Assembly (NCBI RefSeq): GCF_014204715.1
Contig: NZ_JACHLY010000001.1
Location: 62,001-126,000, forward strand
Length of the DNA: 64,000 bases
Source: Streptomonospora salina
GTDB taxonomy: Bacteria > Actinomycetota > Actinomycetes > Streptosporangiales > Streptosporangiaceae
Direction of reading: 5' to 3'
Below, in pieces: positions 17,516 to 25,459 of this stretch. The stretch's first letter is position 1. Each line of letters opens with the position of its first letter. The notes beneath the pieces are model-generated. The model saw only the letters and a list, made by a program, of their open reading frames with translations, did not search any database and was not told the origin of the DNA. Both the position numbers and the translations under genes were made by a program.

Positions 17516-17715
17516 ATTGTGACGCAGTCCGCCGCCGCGCCCGTGCTCGCCCGCCCACCGGACGCACCGTCCGCGCAGCGCACCGGAGGTGCGGGCGCGG
17601 CTGGTAAGGTGCGCCGGTGGCGCCCGGACGGAGGATCTCCGGCGCGATCGGCGCCGGATTGCGGCGCGCCGGCGAGACGGGCCCCGACGGGGGCGCATGT
17701 GCGATGGGAGGCGCC

Positions 17716-18405
17716 GTGGAACGGCGCGGGCAGGACGGCGGCCCCGGCGGCGAGCACCGGGAGGGCCCCCGGCACTACTTCGACGCCGCCCCCGCCGCCG
17801 CCAGCCGCCCCGCTTCGGTCGACCTCGTGCTGCCCGATGTGCATCTGCGCCTGGGGACCGACCGCGGCGTATTCTCCGCCGACCGGGTCGACCTGGGCAC
17901 CCGCGTGCTGCTGGAGTCGGTGCCGGCGCCGCCGGCCGGGGGCCGGCTCCTCGACCTCGGCTGCGGCTACGGCCCGGTGGCCTTGGCCATGGCCGCTCGC
18001 GCGCCCCGGGCGTCGGTGCTGGGGGTGGATGTCAATGCGCGGGCGGTGGATCTGGCACGGCGCAACGCCGCGGACAACCGCCTTTACAACGTAGATTTTC
18101 ACATGGTCGACGCGAACGGCTCCCCTGCGGAGGACTCCGACCGGTCCCCCGACGCGCTCTCCCCGGAGGGCCCCTTCGACGCGGTCTGGTCCAACCCGCC
18201 CATCCGCATCGGCAAACCCGCACTGCACGCACTGCTGCGCACGTGGCTGGGCCGGCTCGCCCCCGGCGGCGCCGCCCACCTCGTCGTCCAGCGCAACCTG
18301 GGCGCCGACTCCCTGCACCGCTGGCTGGAGCAGGAGGCCGGCCTGGCCGCCGACCGCGCCGCCTCGCGGGCCGGCTACCGCGTCCTACGCGTCCAAGCCC
18401 CCTGA
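17716..18405 (+). CDS. Class I methyltransferase of the RsmC/MTS type
   Basis: 229 residues from the GTG at 17716, which has GGGAGG four bases upstream; longer starts exist but lack support. SAM motif I is LLDLGCGYGPVALAMA (about residues 76-91), the acidic residue after strand 2 is VLGVDVN, and the N-methyltransferase catalytic motif is SNPPIRIGK (about 160-168), the variant NPP[FYI] of 16S rRNA m2G methyltransferases of the RsmC family. Streptomycete homologues are annotated as methyltransferases of uncertain RNA target. The TrmH-family gene follows 124 bp downstream, so both may modify RNA. Confidence 0.87.
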   Translation: MERRGQDGGPGGEHREGPRHYFDAAPAAASRPASVDLVLPDVHLRLGTDRGVFSADRVDLGTRVLLESVPAPPAGGRLLDLGCGYGPVALAMAARAPRASVLGVDVNARAVDLARRNAADNRLYNVDFHMVDANGSPAEDSDRSPDALSPEGPFDAVWSNPPIRIGKPALHALLRTWLGRLAPGGAAHLVVQRNLGADSLHRWLEQEAGLAADRAASRAGYRVLRVQAP

Positions 18406-18529
18406 CACGGCGCCGCGCGGACATCCGCAGGGCGCCCACCCCTGACCTTCGCGCGCCGATACCGCTATCGTGGATACGAAAGCCGCACGTCCAGGCCCCA
18501 CCGACTCGCACACGAGGAACACACCGCAG

Positions 18530-19108
18530 GTGAGCACGCAGCTGCGCCCCACCGATGTCAAACGACTCAACCGCCACTGGCGCAGGCGCACCCAGGGCCG
18601 CATCGCCCTCATCGCAGAGTCCGTCACCCAGCCGTTCAACCTGGGATCCATCCTGCGCACCTGCGCGACCTTCGGGGTGGAGACCGTCTGGCTCGCCGGC
18701 AACTCCGCCGACCCCGACCATCCCCAGGTGGGCAAGACCGCGCTGGGCACCGAGCAGAAACTGCACCTGGAGAAGGCGGCCGACTCCGCACAGGCCGTCG
18801 CCGCCGCCCAGGCGGCCGGGTACCGCGTCACCGCCGTCGAACTCGCCCGCGACGCCGTTCCGCTGCACGAAGCACCGCTGGAAGGCGACGTGTGCCTGGC
18901 CGTAGGCGCGGAAGACCACGGCTGCACGCGCGCGCTGCTGTCGGCCGCCGACGCCGTGGCCTACATCCCCCAGATCGGCCGGGTCGGGTCGCTGAACGTG
19001 GCCGTGGCCGCCGCCGTCGCCGTCGCCGAGACCCGGCGCCGCGAATGGCAGGACCTGCCCGGATCCGCGGAAGACGCCGATCCCGCCGAGGCCGCCCGCG
19101 CGCACTAG
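18530..19108 (+). CDS. TrmH/SpoU-family RNA 2'-O-methyltransferase
   Basis: 192 residues from GTG at 18530 (GAGGAA lies 11 bases upstream; an in-frame ATG at 18470 would add 20 residues). The knotted SPOUT domain shows motif 1 ESVTQPFNLGSILRTCATFG with the catalytic Asn-Arg pair, motif 2 LAVGAEDHG and motif 3 YIPQIGRVGSLNVAVAAAVAV. The enzyme methylates the ribose of a tRNA or rRNA nucleotide. Lack of an N-terminal RNA-binding domain and the short length resemble TrmH/TrmL-type tRNA enzymes; the exact site cannot be read off. Confidence 0.9.
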   Translation: MSTQLRPTDVKRLNRHWRRRTQGRIALIAESVTQPFNLGSILRTCATFGVETVWLAGNSADPDHPQVGKTALGTEQKLHLEKAADSAQAVAAAQAAGYRVTAVELARDAVPLHEAPLEGDVCLAVGAEDHGCTRALLSAADAVAYIPQIGRVGSLNVAVAAAVAVAETRRREWQDLPGSAEDADPAEAARAH

Positions 19109-19361
19109 CGCCGACGCCGCGGCGGCCTGATCACGAGCTGCATCGACGGCCCCGATCCGGGGTCGAGGCGGGGCATCGGGGGAATATTTCCCGCTCCGCA
19201 TTCGTATCCACACACTGAAACCGACGCGAGAGAGGACACGTGGACCCGTCCCGAAGTACCGGCAGCGTCCCCGACGGACGCTGCTCCCCCGATTCCGGCG
19301 AGCCGCCTTCACCGGGTAGCGCCCGCACCGCAGACCGCTGCCGCGAGGCGGTGCGTGCGAC

Positions 19362-20744
19362 GTGAGCGTGATCCTGAGCATCTGTGTCGGAATGCTGGTG
19401 ATCCTGGTGCTGATCGCGGCGAACGGCTACTTCGTCGCCCAGGAGTTCGGCTTCATGGCGGTGGACCGCTCCCGCCTGAAATCCCGCGCCGGCCAGGGCG
19501 ACGCCGGAGCGCGGCGCGCACTCGACGTCACCGGCCGTACCTCCTTCATGCTCTCCGGCGCCCAGCTGGGCATCACCGTCACCGGCCTGCTGGTGGGCTA
19601 CGTCGCCGAACCGATGATGGGTCGTCAGGGCATCGGCGAACTGCTGGGATGGGCCGGTGTTCCCGACGGGACCGCCATCGCGATCGGAACGGTCTCCACC
19701 CTGCTGCTGTCCACCGTGGTGCAGATGGTCTTCGGAGAACTGTTCCCCAAGAACCTGGCCATCGCCCGCCCCGAGCCGGTGGCCCGGTGGCTGGCGCTGT
19801 CCACGACCGTCTATCTGCGCCTGTTCGGATGGCTGATCTGGCTGTTCGACCAGGCGGCCATCGTGCTGCTGCGCGCCGTGCGCATCCAGCCGGTCGAGGA
19901 CGTGCAGCACGCCGCCACGCCCCGCGACCTGGAGTACATCGTCGAGGAGTCGCGCGAGAGCGGGGACCTGCCTGCCGAGCTGTCCACGCTGCTGGACCGC
20001 ACGCTGGACTTCCACGACCGCACCGCGGAGCACGCCATGATCCCGCGTCCGCAGGTCTCCACCGTCGAGTCGGGTGATCCGGTCAGCCGGGTGGTCGACC
20101 TGATGGCGTCGGGCCACTCCCGGTTCCCGGTTCTGGGCGACGGCGTCGACGACATCGTCGGCGTGGTGTGCCTGCGCGACATACTGCACCTGGGCGACCG
20201 CGCGCTCGCCGAGGTGCGGGTCTGCGACGTCGCGCGCCTTCCGGTGCTGGTGCCCGGTTCGCTGCCGCTGCCGGCCGTGCTGGGCCGGTTGCGCGGCTCC
20301 GACGAGGAGTTCGCCTGCGTCGTCGACGAGTACGGCGGCCTGGCGGGCGTCATCACCACCGAGGACATCGCCGAGGAACTCGTGGGCGAGATCGCCGACG
20401 AGCACGACCCCGAGGACGCCGGCGAGGCGCGTGTGGGCGAGGACGGCAGCTGGCTGGTGCCGGGTGCGCTGCACGTGGACGAAGCCGAGCGGCTCATCGG
20501 CCACGACCTGCCCGAGGGCGACTTCGAGACCATCGGCGGGCTGGTGATCGCCGAGCTGCGGCGGCTGCCCGAGCCCGGCGACAGCGTCAGCGTCGACCTT
20601 CCCCGCCCGCCCGGTACCGCCGACGACGAGCCGCTGCGCACGGTGGATCTCGGCGTGCGCACCGTCGACCGGCACGTCCCCGAGACCGTGCGCCTGGAGC
20701 TGCGTGAGACACCGGTCGGCGAGCACAGCGAGGTGAGCGCATGA
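19362..20744 (+). CDS. CNNM/CorC-family transporter with CBS and CorC_HlyC domains
   Basis: 460 residues: DUF21/CNNM membrane domain of about four helices (residues 1-190, with YFVAQEFGFMAVDRSRL and GELFPKNLAIARPEP), a CBS pair (about 215-340, MIPRPQVSTVESGDPVSRVVDLM and VDEYGGLAGVITTEDIAEELVGEI) and a C-terminal CorC_HlyC domain (about 365-445, GDFETIGGLVIAELRRLPEPGDSV). Family members are Na-coupled Mg/Co exporters or regulators of magnesium homeostasis; older annotation as hemolysin is unsupported. GTG at 19362. Its stop overlaps the start of the next CNNM gene (ATGA). Confidence 0.9.
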   Translation: MSVILSICVGMLVILVLIAANGYFVAQEFGFMAVDRSRLKSRAGQGDAGARRALDVTGRTSFMLSGAQLGITVTGLLVGYVAEPMMGRQGIGELLGWAGVPDGTAIAIGTVSTLLLSTVVQMVFGELFPKNLAIARPEPVARWLALSTTVYLRLFGWLIWLFDQAAIVLLRAVRIQPVEDVQHAATPRDLEYIVEESRESGDLPAELSTLLDRTLDFHDRTAEHAMIPRPQVSTVESGDPVSRVVDLMASGHSRFPVLGDGVDDIVGVVCLRDILHLGDRALAEVRVCDVARLPVLVPGSLPLPAVLGRLRGSDEEFACVVDEYGGLAGVITTEDIAEELVGEIADEHDPEDAGEARVGEDGSWLVPGALHVDEAERLIGHDLPEGDFETIGGLVIAELRRLPEPGDSVSVDLPRPPGTADDEPLRTVDLGVRTVDRHVPETVRLELRETPVGEHSEVSA

Positions 20745-21751
20745 GCGAGATGAATCCGCTGCCGGCGATGGTGATCTCCGTGGGGATCATCGCACTGAGC
20801 GCGTTCTTCGTAGCGATCGAGTTCGCGCTGGTGGCCGCCCGCCGCTACCGCCTGGAGGAAGCGGCCGAGACCAGCGTGTCGGCCCGGGTGGCACTGAGGA
20901 GCGCGCGCGACCTCTCGCTTCTGCTGGCCGGGTCCCAACTGGGGATCACCCTGTGCACCCTGGCGCTGGGCGCCGTCACCAAGCCGGCCGTGGAGCACCT
21001 GCTGCACCCGCTGTTCAGCGGGTGGATGCCGACCGCCGCCTCCACAGCGGTGGCGTTCGTGCTGGCGCTGGTCGTGGTGACCTTCATCCACCTGGTCGTG
21101 GGCGAGATGGCGCCCAAGTCCTGGGCCATCTCCCACCCCGAGCGCTCGGCGACGCTGCTGGCGCTGCCGATGAGCGCGTTCATGTGGCTGACGCGGCCGG
21201 CCCTGCTGCTGCTCAACGGGCTGGCGAACTGGACGCTGCACCGGGTGGGCGTGCAGGCCGTCGACGAGGTCGCCTCCGGCCGCGGGCCCGAGGACCTGCG
21301 CGAACTCGTCGACCACTCGGCCAAGGCGGGTGCACTGGAGGAGGACCGCCGCGACCAGCTGGCCACCGCTCTGGAGATGAACTCGCGGCCGCTGCGCGAG
21401 ATCACCACGCCCCGCCAGGAGCTGGCGGCCGTGGCGCCCGCGGCCGTGCTGGAGGACGTCAAGCGCGTCTCCCGGGAGTCGGGCCATCTTCGGCTGGTGG
21501 TGTGCGAGGGCGCCGAGCCGGTGGGGGTGCTGCACGTGCGCGACGCGCTGACCAGCCCGCCCCAGACCACCGCCGCCGACCTGATGCGGCCGGTGCTCAC
21601 GTTGGAGGGCGACACGCCCATCTACGCGGCGCTGGGCGTCATGCGGGAGAGCCGCACGCACCTCGCGCTGGTGGAGGAGCAGGGCGACCTGGCCGGGCTG
21701 GTCACGCTGCAGGACATGCTGGACCGGCTGCTGCTCGACTCCGCGGCCTGA
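20741..21751 (+). CDS. Second CNNM/CorC-family membrane protein
   Basis: 336 residues: DUF21 domain of four helices (about 1-190, FFVAIEFALVAARRYRLEEAAETS and HLVVGEMAPKSWAISHPERSATLLALP), then CBS motifs (about 200-330, VCEGAEPVGVLHVRDALTSPP and LVEEQGDLAGLVTLQDMLDRLL). It lacks the CorC_HlyC domain of its partner upstream, with which it is translationally coupled by a 4-bp overlap. The paired arrangement is common in actinobacteria, and the two probably form a hetero-oligomer; this is inference. Confidence 0.9.
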   Translation: MSEMNPLPAMVISVGIIALSAFFVAIEFALVAARRYRLEEAAETSVSARVALRSARDLSLLLAGSQLGITLCTLALGAVTKPAVEHLLHPLFSGWMPTAASTAVAFVLALVVVTFIHLVVGEMAPKSWAISHPERSATLLALPMSAFMWLTRPALLLLNGLANWTLHRVGVQAVDEVASGRGPEDLRELVDHSAKAGALEEDRRDQLATALEMNSRPLREITTPRQELAAVAPAAVLEDVKRVSRESGHLRLVVCEGAEPVGVLHVRDALTSPPQTTAADLMRPVLTLEGDTPIYAALGVMRESRTHLALVEEQGDLAGLVTLQDMLDRLLLDSAA

Positions 21752-21771
21752 GCCCGCCGCGGACCCGACCG

Positions 21772-21808
21772 CCACGGCCGCCGCCCTCGGACGGGGCGGC
21801 GGCCGTGG
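21772..21808. terminator. Strong hairpin after the CNNM pair
   Basis: A perfect 15-bp stem with a 7-base loop (21787-21793) begins 21 bp after the stop codon of the second CNNM gene. No T-tract. It is well placed to end the two-gene operon. Confidence 0.6.
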
Positions 21809-21916
21809 TATGCGCACCCCGGCCCCCGGTATGCCGGTCCCGGGACCCGCCGGACGGGCCGCTACGGTGGATCCGGACGAATCGGGTGTCAACGGAAATG
21901 CGGGGATCACGGGGAC

Positions 21917-22858
21917 ATGGTGCAGGCTCGCGGAGCGGACCGGATGTGGGCGGTGGCCGTGGCCGCCGGGCTGTGGGGGACCTCGGCGCTGATGCGCGAC
22001 CCGCTGGCGCAGGTGCTGCCGGCCTCGACCATCGTGTTCTACGAACACGCGGTCGTCGTGGTCCTGCTGCTTCCGTGGCTGCTTCCGGCGCTGCGCGCGC
22101 TGGCCGCCTCCGGGCCCGCGGTGATCGCGGCGGTCGCGGTGGTCGGCGGCGGGTCGTCGGCGCTGGCGACCACGCTGTTCACCCTGGCTTTCACCGTCGC
22201 CGACCCCATTACGCCCCAGGTGCTGCAGAAGCTGCAGCCGGTCTTCGCGATCGTGCTCGCGGTGGTGCTGCTGGGCGAACGGCTCGCGCCGCGCTTCGGG
22301 CTGTACGCCCTGCCGGCCCTGGCCGGAGCGTGGGTCCTGGCCTTCGCCGATCCGCTGAGCGTGAGCGTGAGCGACGCCCGCGGCGCGGCGCTGGCGGTGG
22401 GCGCGGCACTGCTGTGGGCCGCCGGTACCGTACTGGGCCGACTGGCGGGCGCGCGGTTGTCGTTCCTGCACGTCACGGTGCTGCGGTTCACGTTCGGTCT
22501 ACCCGTCGCGCTGGCCATCACGCTGGTGTCGGGCGCCGGCCTGTCCGTGGGTGCCGCGCAGCTTCCCCGGCTGGTGCTGCTGGCGCTGATCCCGGGGCTG
22601 CTGGCGCTGACGCTGTACTACTGGGGGCTGCGCCGCACCGCGGCCAGCCGCGCCACGCTGGCCGAGCTGGCGTTCCCGCTGGTCTCGGCGGTCGTGGGCG
22701 CGGTGCTGCTCGGCGGGAGCCTGGAGTGGAGCCAGTGGGCGGGCGGCGCCGTGGTCCTGACCGCCGTCACCCTGATGGCGCTGAGCCGGACGGGGCCGCG
22801 GCCTTCGGGAGTGCGCGTTCCCGAGGACACTCCGGCCGCCCGCCCGCCGGTGCACTGA
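21917..22858 (+). CDS. EamA/DMT-family transporter
   Basis: 313 residues with about ten hydrophobic segments arranged as two EamA repeats. Typical motifs: AAGLWGTSALMRDPLAQV at the start, PQVLQKLQPVFAIVLAVVLLGERLAPR near the end of the first repeat, and RATLAELAFPLVSAVVGAVLLGGSLEWSQWAGGAVVL in the second. The family exports small metabolites such as amino acids or nucleotide sugars. Substrate is unknown. ATG at 21917 follows a poor ribosome site. It converges with the gene at 23106, with a 247-bp gap. Confidence 0.88.
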   Translation: MVQARGADRMWAVAVAAGLWGTSALMRDPLAQVLPASTIVFYEHAVVVVLLLPWLLPALRALAASGPAVIAAVAVVGGGSSALATTLFTLAFTVADPITPQVLQKLQPVFAIVLAVVLLGERLAPRFGLYALPALAGAWVLAFADPLSVSVSDARGAALAVGAALLWAAGTVLGRLAGARLSFLHVTVLRFTFGLPVALAITLVSGAGLSVGAAQLPRLVLLALIPGLLALTLYYWGLRRTAASRATLAELAFPLVSAVVGAVLLGGSLEWSQWAGGAVVLTAVTLMALSRTGPRPSGVRVPEDTPAARPPVH

Positions 22859-23105
22859 CCCGCGGCGCGCAGGAGCGGGGGCCGCGGCGTCCTGCGGCCG
22901 CGTGCACGGGGGTTTTCGGGCACGCCGCGCCTCCGGCGCGGCGGCCGGGGCCGGGCGTGCGCGGCGCGGGAGCGGTCGTAGCGCGTCGGTGGGGCGGGCC
23001 GGGTCCGGGGCCGTGCGGCGCGCGCGCACGTCGTCCGGGCGGAGCCCGTCCGGGCCGTTCCGGGTGGGCGGAGTGGGCGGGCGGGTGCGCGGTGGGGGCG
23101 CCTCC

Positions 23106-23648
23106 TCAGGCCGAAGCCGGCGACGCCGACAGGGCGGCGGCGAAGCGGTCGCGCACGCGCGGGTCGCAGTGGGCGGCTTCGAGGACGCGCAGCTCGCGGT
23201 CGGGATCGGGGCCGGCCTCGTGGTCGGTTCCCTCGCCGGCCGCTACCGGCATCGACGAGGAGCCGTCCCACCCCGGCATCGAGGGGAAGGTGACGTCGAG
23301 CACGATGCGTTCACCGCCGGACTCCACGAGCAGGTAGCGGTGCACGTCCCACATCCCGTCCTCGGGCAGGGCGGCGGCGGCCTCGTCGCCGAAGCGCTCG
23401 CCCGCGTCCTCGGGGGTGCACCGGTGGACCCGGTGGACCGGGCGGGGCCGTGTCTGGGGCCAGCCGTGCTCCAGGGCCGCGGCGAGCAGCTCGTGCTTGG
23501 TGGCGCTGGTGCCCTGCCATTCGTCCAGAGTGGCCTGGGCGGTGCGGGAGGCGGGGACTCCGAAGGGGATGCGGTGGACGGCGGCGACCACCTGGACGAG
23601 GGACGCGTCGGCGGGCAGGCCGGCCCGCGTGATGAGTGGATCCAACAT
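23106..23648 (-). CDS. Transglutaminase-like protein with Cys to Ser change at the nucleophile
   Basis: 180 residues. The segment RIPFGVPASRTAQATLDEWQGTSATKHELLAAALEHGW resembles actinobacterial transglutaminase-core proteins that carry GTCSTKH, where Cys is the nucleophile; here the position is Ser48. Later DVHRYLLVESGGERIVLDVTFP supplies the His and Asp in their expected order. If the comparison is right, the fold is kept while the thiol is lost, so the protein may be inactive or binding-only. No membrane helix. ATG at 23648. I recognise the fold only from these motifs. Confidence 0.55.
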   Translation of the reverse strand: MLDPLITRAGLPADASLVQVVAAVHRIPFGVPASRTAQATLDEWQGTSATKHELLAAALEHGWPQTRPRPVHRVHRCTPEDAGERFGDEAAAALPEDGMWDVHRYLLVESGGERIVLDVTFPSMPGWDGSSSMPVAAGEGTDHEAGPDPDRELRVLEAAHCDPRVRDRFAAALSASPASA

Positions 23649-23756
23649 GACGGCCAGCGTAACGAAGGGCGGGCGGTGCCCGGGCGGACGCCGACCGGGC
23701 CGGCCCGCGCCCGCCCGGGATGCGGGCGGGCGCGGGCCGGAGCGGACTCGGCGCCC

Positions 23757-24179
23757 TCAGCCGTTCTTGGTGGTGAGGGTGACCTCGATGTTGCCGCGGG
23801 TGGCACGCGAGTAGGGGCACACCTGGTGGGCGGCCTCGACCAGCTTCTGCGCCTCCTCCTGGGTCTTGCCGGGGACGGTGACCTCCAGCGCGACCTCCAG
23901 GGTCATGCCGTCGTCGGCGCTGCCCAGGCTCACCTCGGACTCGATCGTGGAACCCTCGACGGAGTCGCCGGACTCGCGGGCGACCTTCTTCAGAGCACCG
24001 TGGAAGCAGGCCGCATAGCCGACTGCGAACAGCTGCTCGGGATTGGTGCCGGGGCCGTCGTCGCCGCCCAGGCCCTTGGGCACGGACAGGTCGACGTTCA
24101 GGCGGTCGTCGGGGGTGCGGCCGTAGCCCTTGCGGCCTTCGCCCGTGACCTCGGCTTCGGCGGTGTACATGACCTTCAT
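23757..24179 (-). CDS. ohr: Organic hydroperoxide resistance protein
   Basis: 140 residues of the Ohr/OsmC fold. The two redox cysteines are in YAACFHG (C58) and VCPYS (C121); the family-type start MKVMYTAEAEVTGEGRKGYGRTPDDRLNVDLSVPKGLGG and the segment TNPEQLFAVGYAACFHGAL fit Ohr rather than OsmC. Ohr is a thiol peroxidase that reduces organic and fatty-acid hydroperoxides with lipoylated proteins as electron donors. ATG at 24179 follows GGAG. The ohrR gene is directly upstream on the same strand with an OhrR box ahead, so induction by organic peroxides is expected. Confidence 0.95.
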   Translation of the reverse strand: MKVMYTAEAEVTGEGRKGYGRTPDDRLNVDLSVPKGLGGDDGPGTNPEQLFAVGYAACFHGALKKVARESGDSVEGSTIESEVSLGSADDGMTLEVALEVTVPGKTQEEAQKLVEAAHQVCPYSRATRGNIEVTLTTKNG

Positions 24180-24261
24180 CGCACGTTCTCCTTCTCGGAT
24201 GGGCTCGGGCCCGCGACCCGGTGGCCGCGGGCCGCTGTCCCCGCCGCGCGCCGCCGCACCG

Positions 24262-24732
24262 TCACCGCCGGCGGCGGAGATCGTCGGCGGCGGCGGTGGC
24301 GGAGTCGGTGATCCGCTCCAGCTCCTGGCGCAGCTCCGCGGCACGGGCCGCGGAGACGCCGGTGGCGTCCAGCAGCGAAGCGGGGATGCCGGCGGCGTCC
24401 GCACGCAGTCGCGCGCCCGCGCTCGTGAGGGTGACGCGCACGACGCGCTCGTCGCCGCCCGTGCGGCTGCGCCGCAGGAGGCCGCCCGCTTCCAGGCGGC
24501 GCAGCAGGGGCGACAGGGTGCCCGAGTCGAGCCGCAGCCTGCTGCCCAGCTCCGTGACGGTGAGGTCGCCGTGCTCCCACAGCACCAGCATGACCAGGTA
24601 CTGCGGGTAGGTCAGGCCGATCTCGCCGAGCAGTTCCCGGTAGAGGCCGGTCAGCGCGCGCGAGGCGGCGTAGACCGCGAAGCACAGCTGGCTCTGCAGC
24701 GCCTGCGGGTCGGACTCCGACGTGTCGCTCAT
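24262..24732 (-). CDS. ohrR: Peroxide-sensing MarR-family repressor
   Basis: 156 residues from the ATG at 24732. The N-terminal sequence LQSQLCFAVYAASRALTGLYRELLGEIGLTYPQYLVMLVLWEHGDLTV aligns with OhrR from Bacillus, with the reactive cysteine at C17. The winged helix (about 45-110) ends with LDSGTLSPLLRRLEAGGLLRRSR...DERVV. Oxidation of the cysteine by organic hydroperoxide releases OhrR from DNA. It lies upstream of ohr in the same direction, behind the operator at 24771-24785, so it is autoregulated. The Tyr residues that contact the cysteine in Bacillus OhrR are partly conserved (VYAASR, TYPQY). Confidence 0.93.
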   Translation of the reverse strand: MSDTSESDPQALQSQLCFAVYAASRALTGLYRELLGEIGLTYPQYLVMLVLWEHGDLTVTELGSRLRLDSGTLSPLLRRLEAGGLLRRSRTGGDERVVRVTLTSAGARLRADAAGIPASLLDATGVSAARAAELRQELERITDSATAAADDLRRRR

Positions 24733-24770
24733 GGTGCGGGCGGCCCCCTCTCCTCCGACACTCAATTTAG

Positions 24771-24785
24771 CACAATCGAATTGTG
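24771..24785. promoter_or_regulatory. OhrR box
   Basis: CACAATCGAATTGTG, arms CACAAT and ATTGTG with a 3-base centre, 39 bp upstream of the ohrR start. It closely resembles known OhrR boxes (TACAATT-AATTGTA type). The assignment rests on the match, the arm symmetry and its position. Confidence 0.75.
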
Positions 24786-24810
24786 TGCAACCGGATAGGC
24801 GCCCGCCACG

Positions 24811-25251
24811 TCACCCGGGGTCCTGCGCGTCGCGCAGCTTGCGGGCGATGTCGCGCAGGCTGCGCAGTTCGTCGCGGCTGAGCACCGCGCCCACGCAGTC
24901 CTCGATGGCCGCCGCGTGGGAGCGTCCGGCCCGCCGCAGCACTCCGCGGCCGCGCTCGGTCAGCCCGACGACCGTGCCGCGCCGGTCGCCGGAGTCGCAG
25001 TCGCGGCTGACCAGGCCCTCGGCGGCCATGCGTGTGACCAGGCGGCTGATTCCGGGCTGGGTGAGCAGCAGGTGCCCGCCCAAATCGCGCATGCGCAGGC
25101 CCTCCGGACTGCGCGCGAGAGTGAACAGCACGTCGTACTCGCGCATGGAGACCTCGCTGCGGCGGAAGTCGTCCTGGAACCGGCGCATCAGTGCGATCTG
25201 AGCGCGGGCGAGCTCCTCCCACGCCTGCTCGGCGAGCTTGTCCCCGGCCAT
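24811..25251 (-). CDS. MarR-family regulator
   Basis: 146 residues. Winged helix-turn-helix domain of the MarR type: REYDVLFTLARSPEGLRMRDLGGHLLLTQPGISRLVTRMAAEGLVSRDCDSGDRRGTVVGLTERGRGVL, followed by dimerisation helices. The wing DRRG is typical. There are three cysteines, none in the OhrR position. Its target is unknown; its 3' end lies 26 bp upstream of the OhrR box, so read-through into ohrR is possible. ATG at 25251. Confidence 0.9.
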   Translation of the reverse strand: MAGDKLAEQAWEELARAQIALMRRFQDDFRRSEVSMREYDVLFTLARSPEGLRMRDLGGHLLLTQPGISRLVTRMAAEGLVSRDCDSGDRRGTVVGLTERGRGVLRRAGRSHAAAIEDCVGAVLSRDELRSLRDIARKLRDAQDPG

Positions 25252-25459
25252 TCATCCGCCTTTCCGCACCGGCGCCCCTGCCCGCCCCGGGTCCCCGGCC
25301 GCGGGCGCCGCCCGCGGCCGGATCCGGGCCGACGGTGCCGCCGACCGCCCGCCGCGGGCCCGTCACCGCCCCATGATTCCATCGCCGGACGGCGCCGCGC
25401 GGCGCCGCAGCGCCCGCAGCACGCGGCGGATGCGGCGGCGCGCGCCGCCCGCGGCCGGT

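Noticed and set aside
19109-19361. Possible magnesium or c-di-AMP riboswitch before the CNNM genes
   Set aside because: The leader has hairpins but I could not match any conserved core of M-box or ydaO elements.
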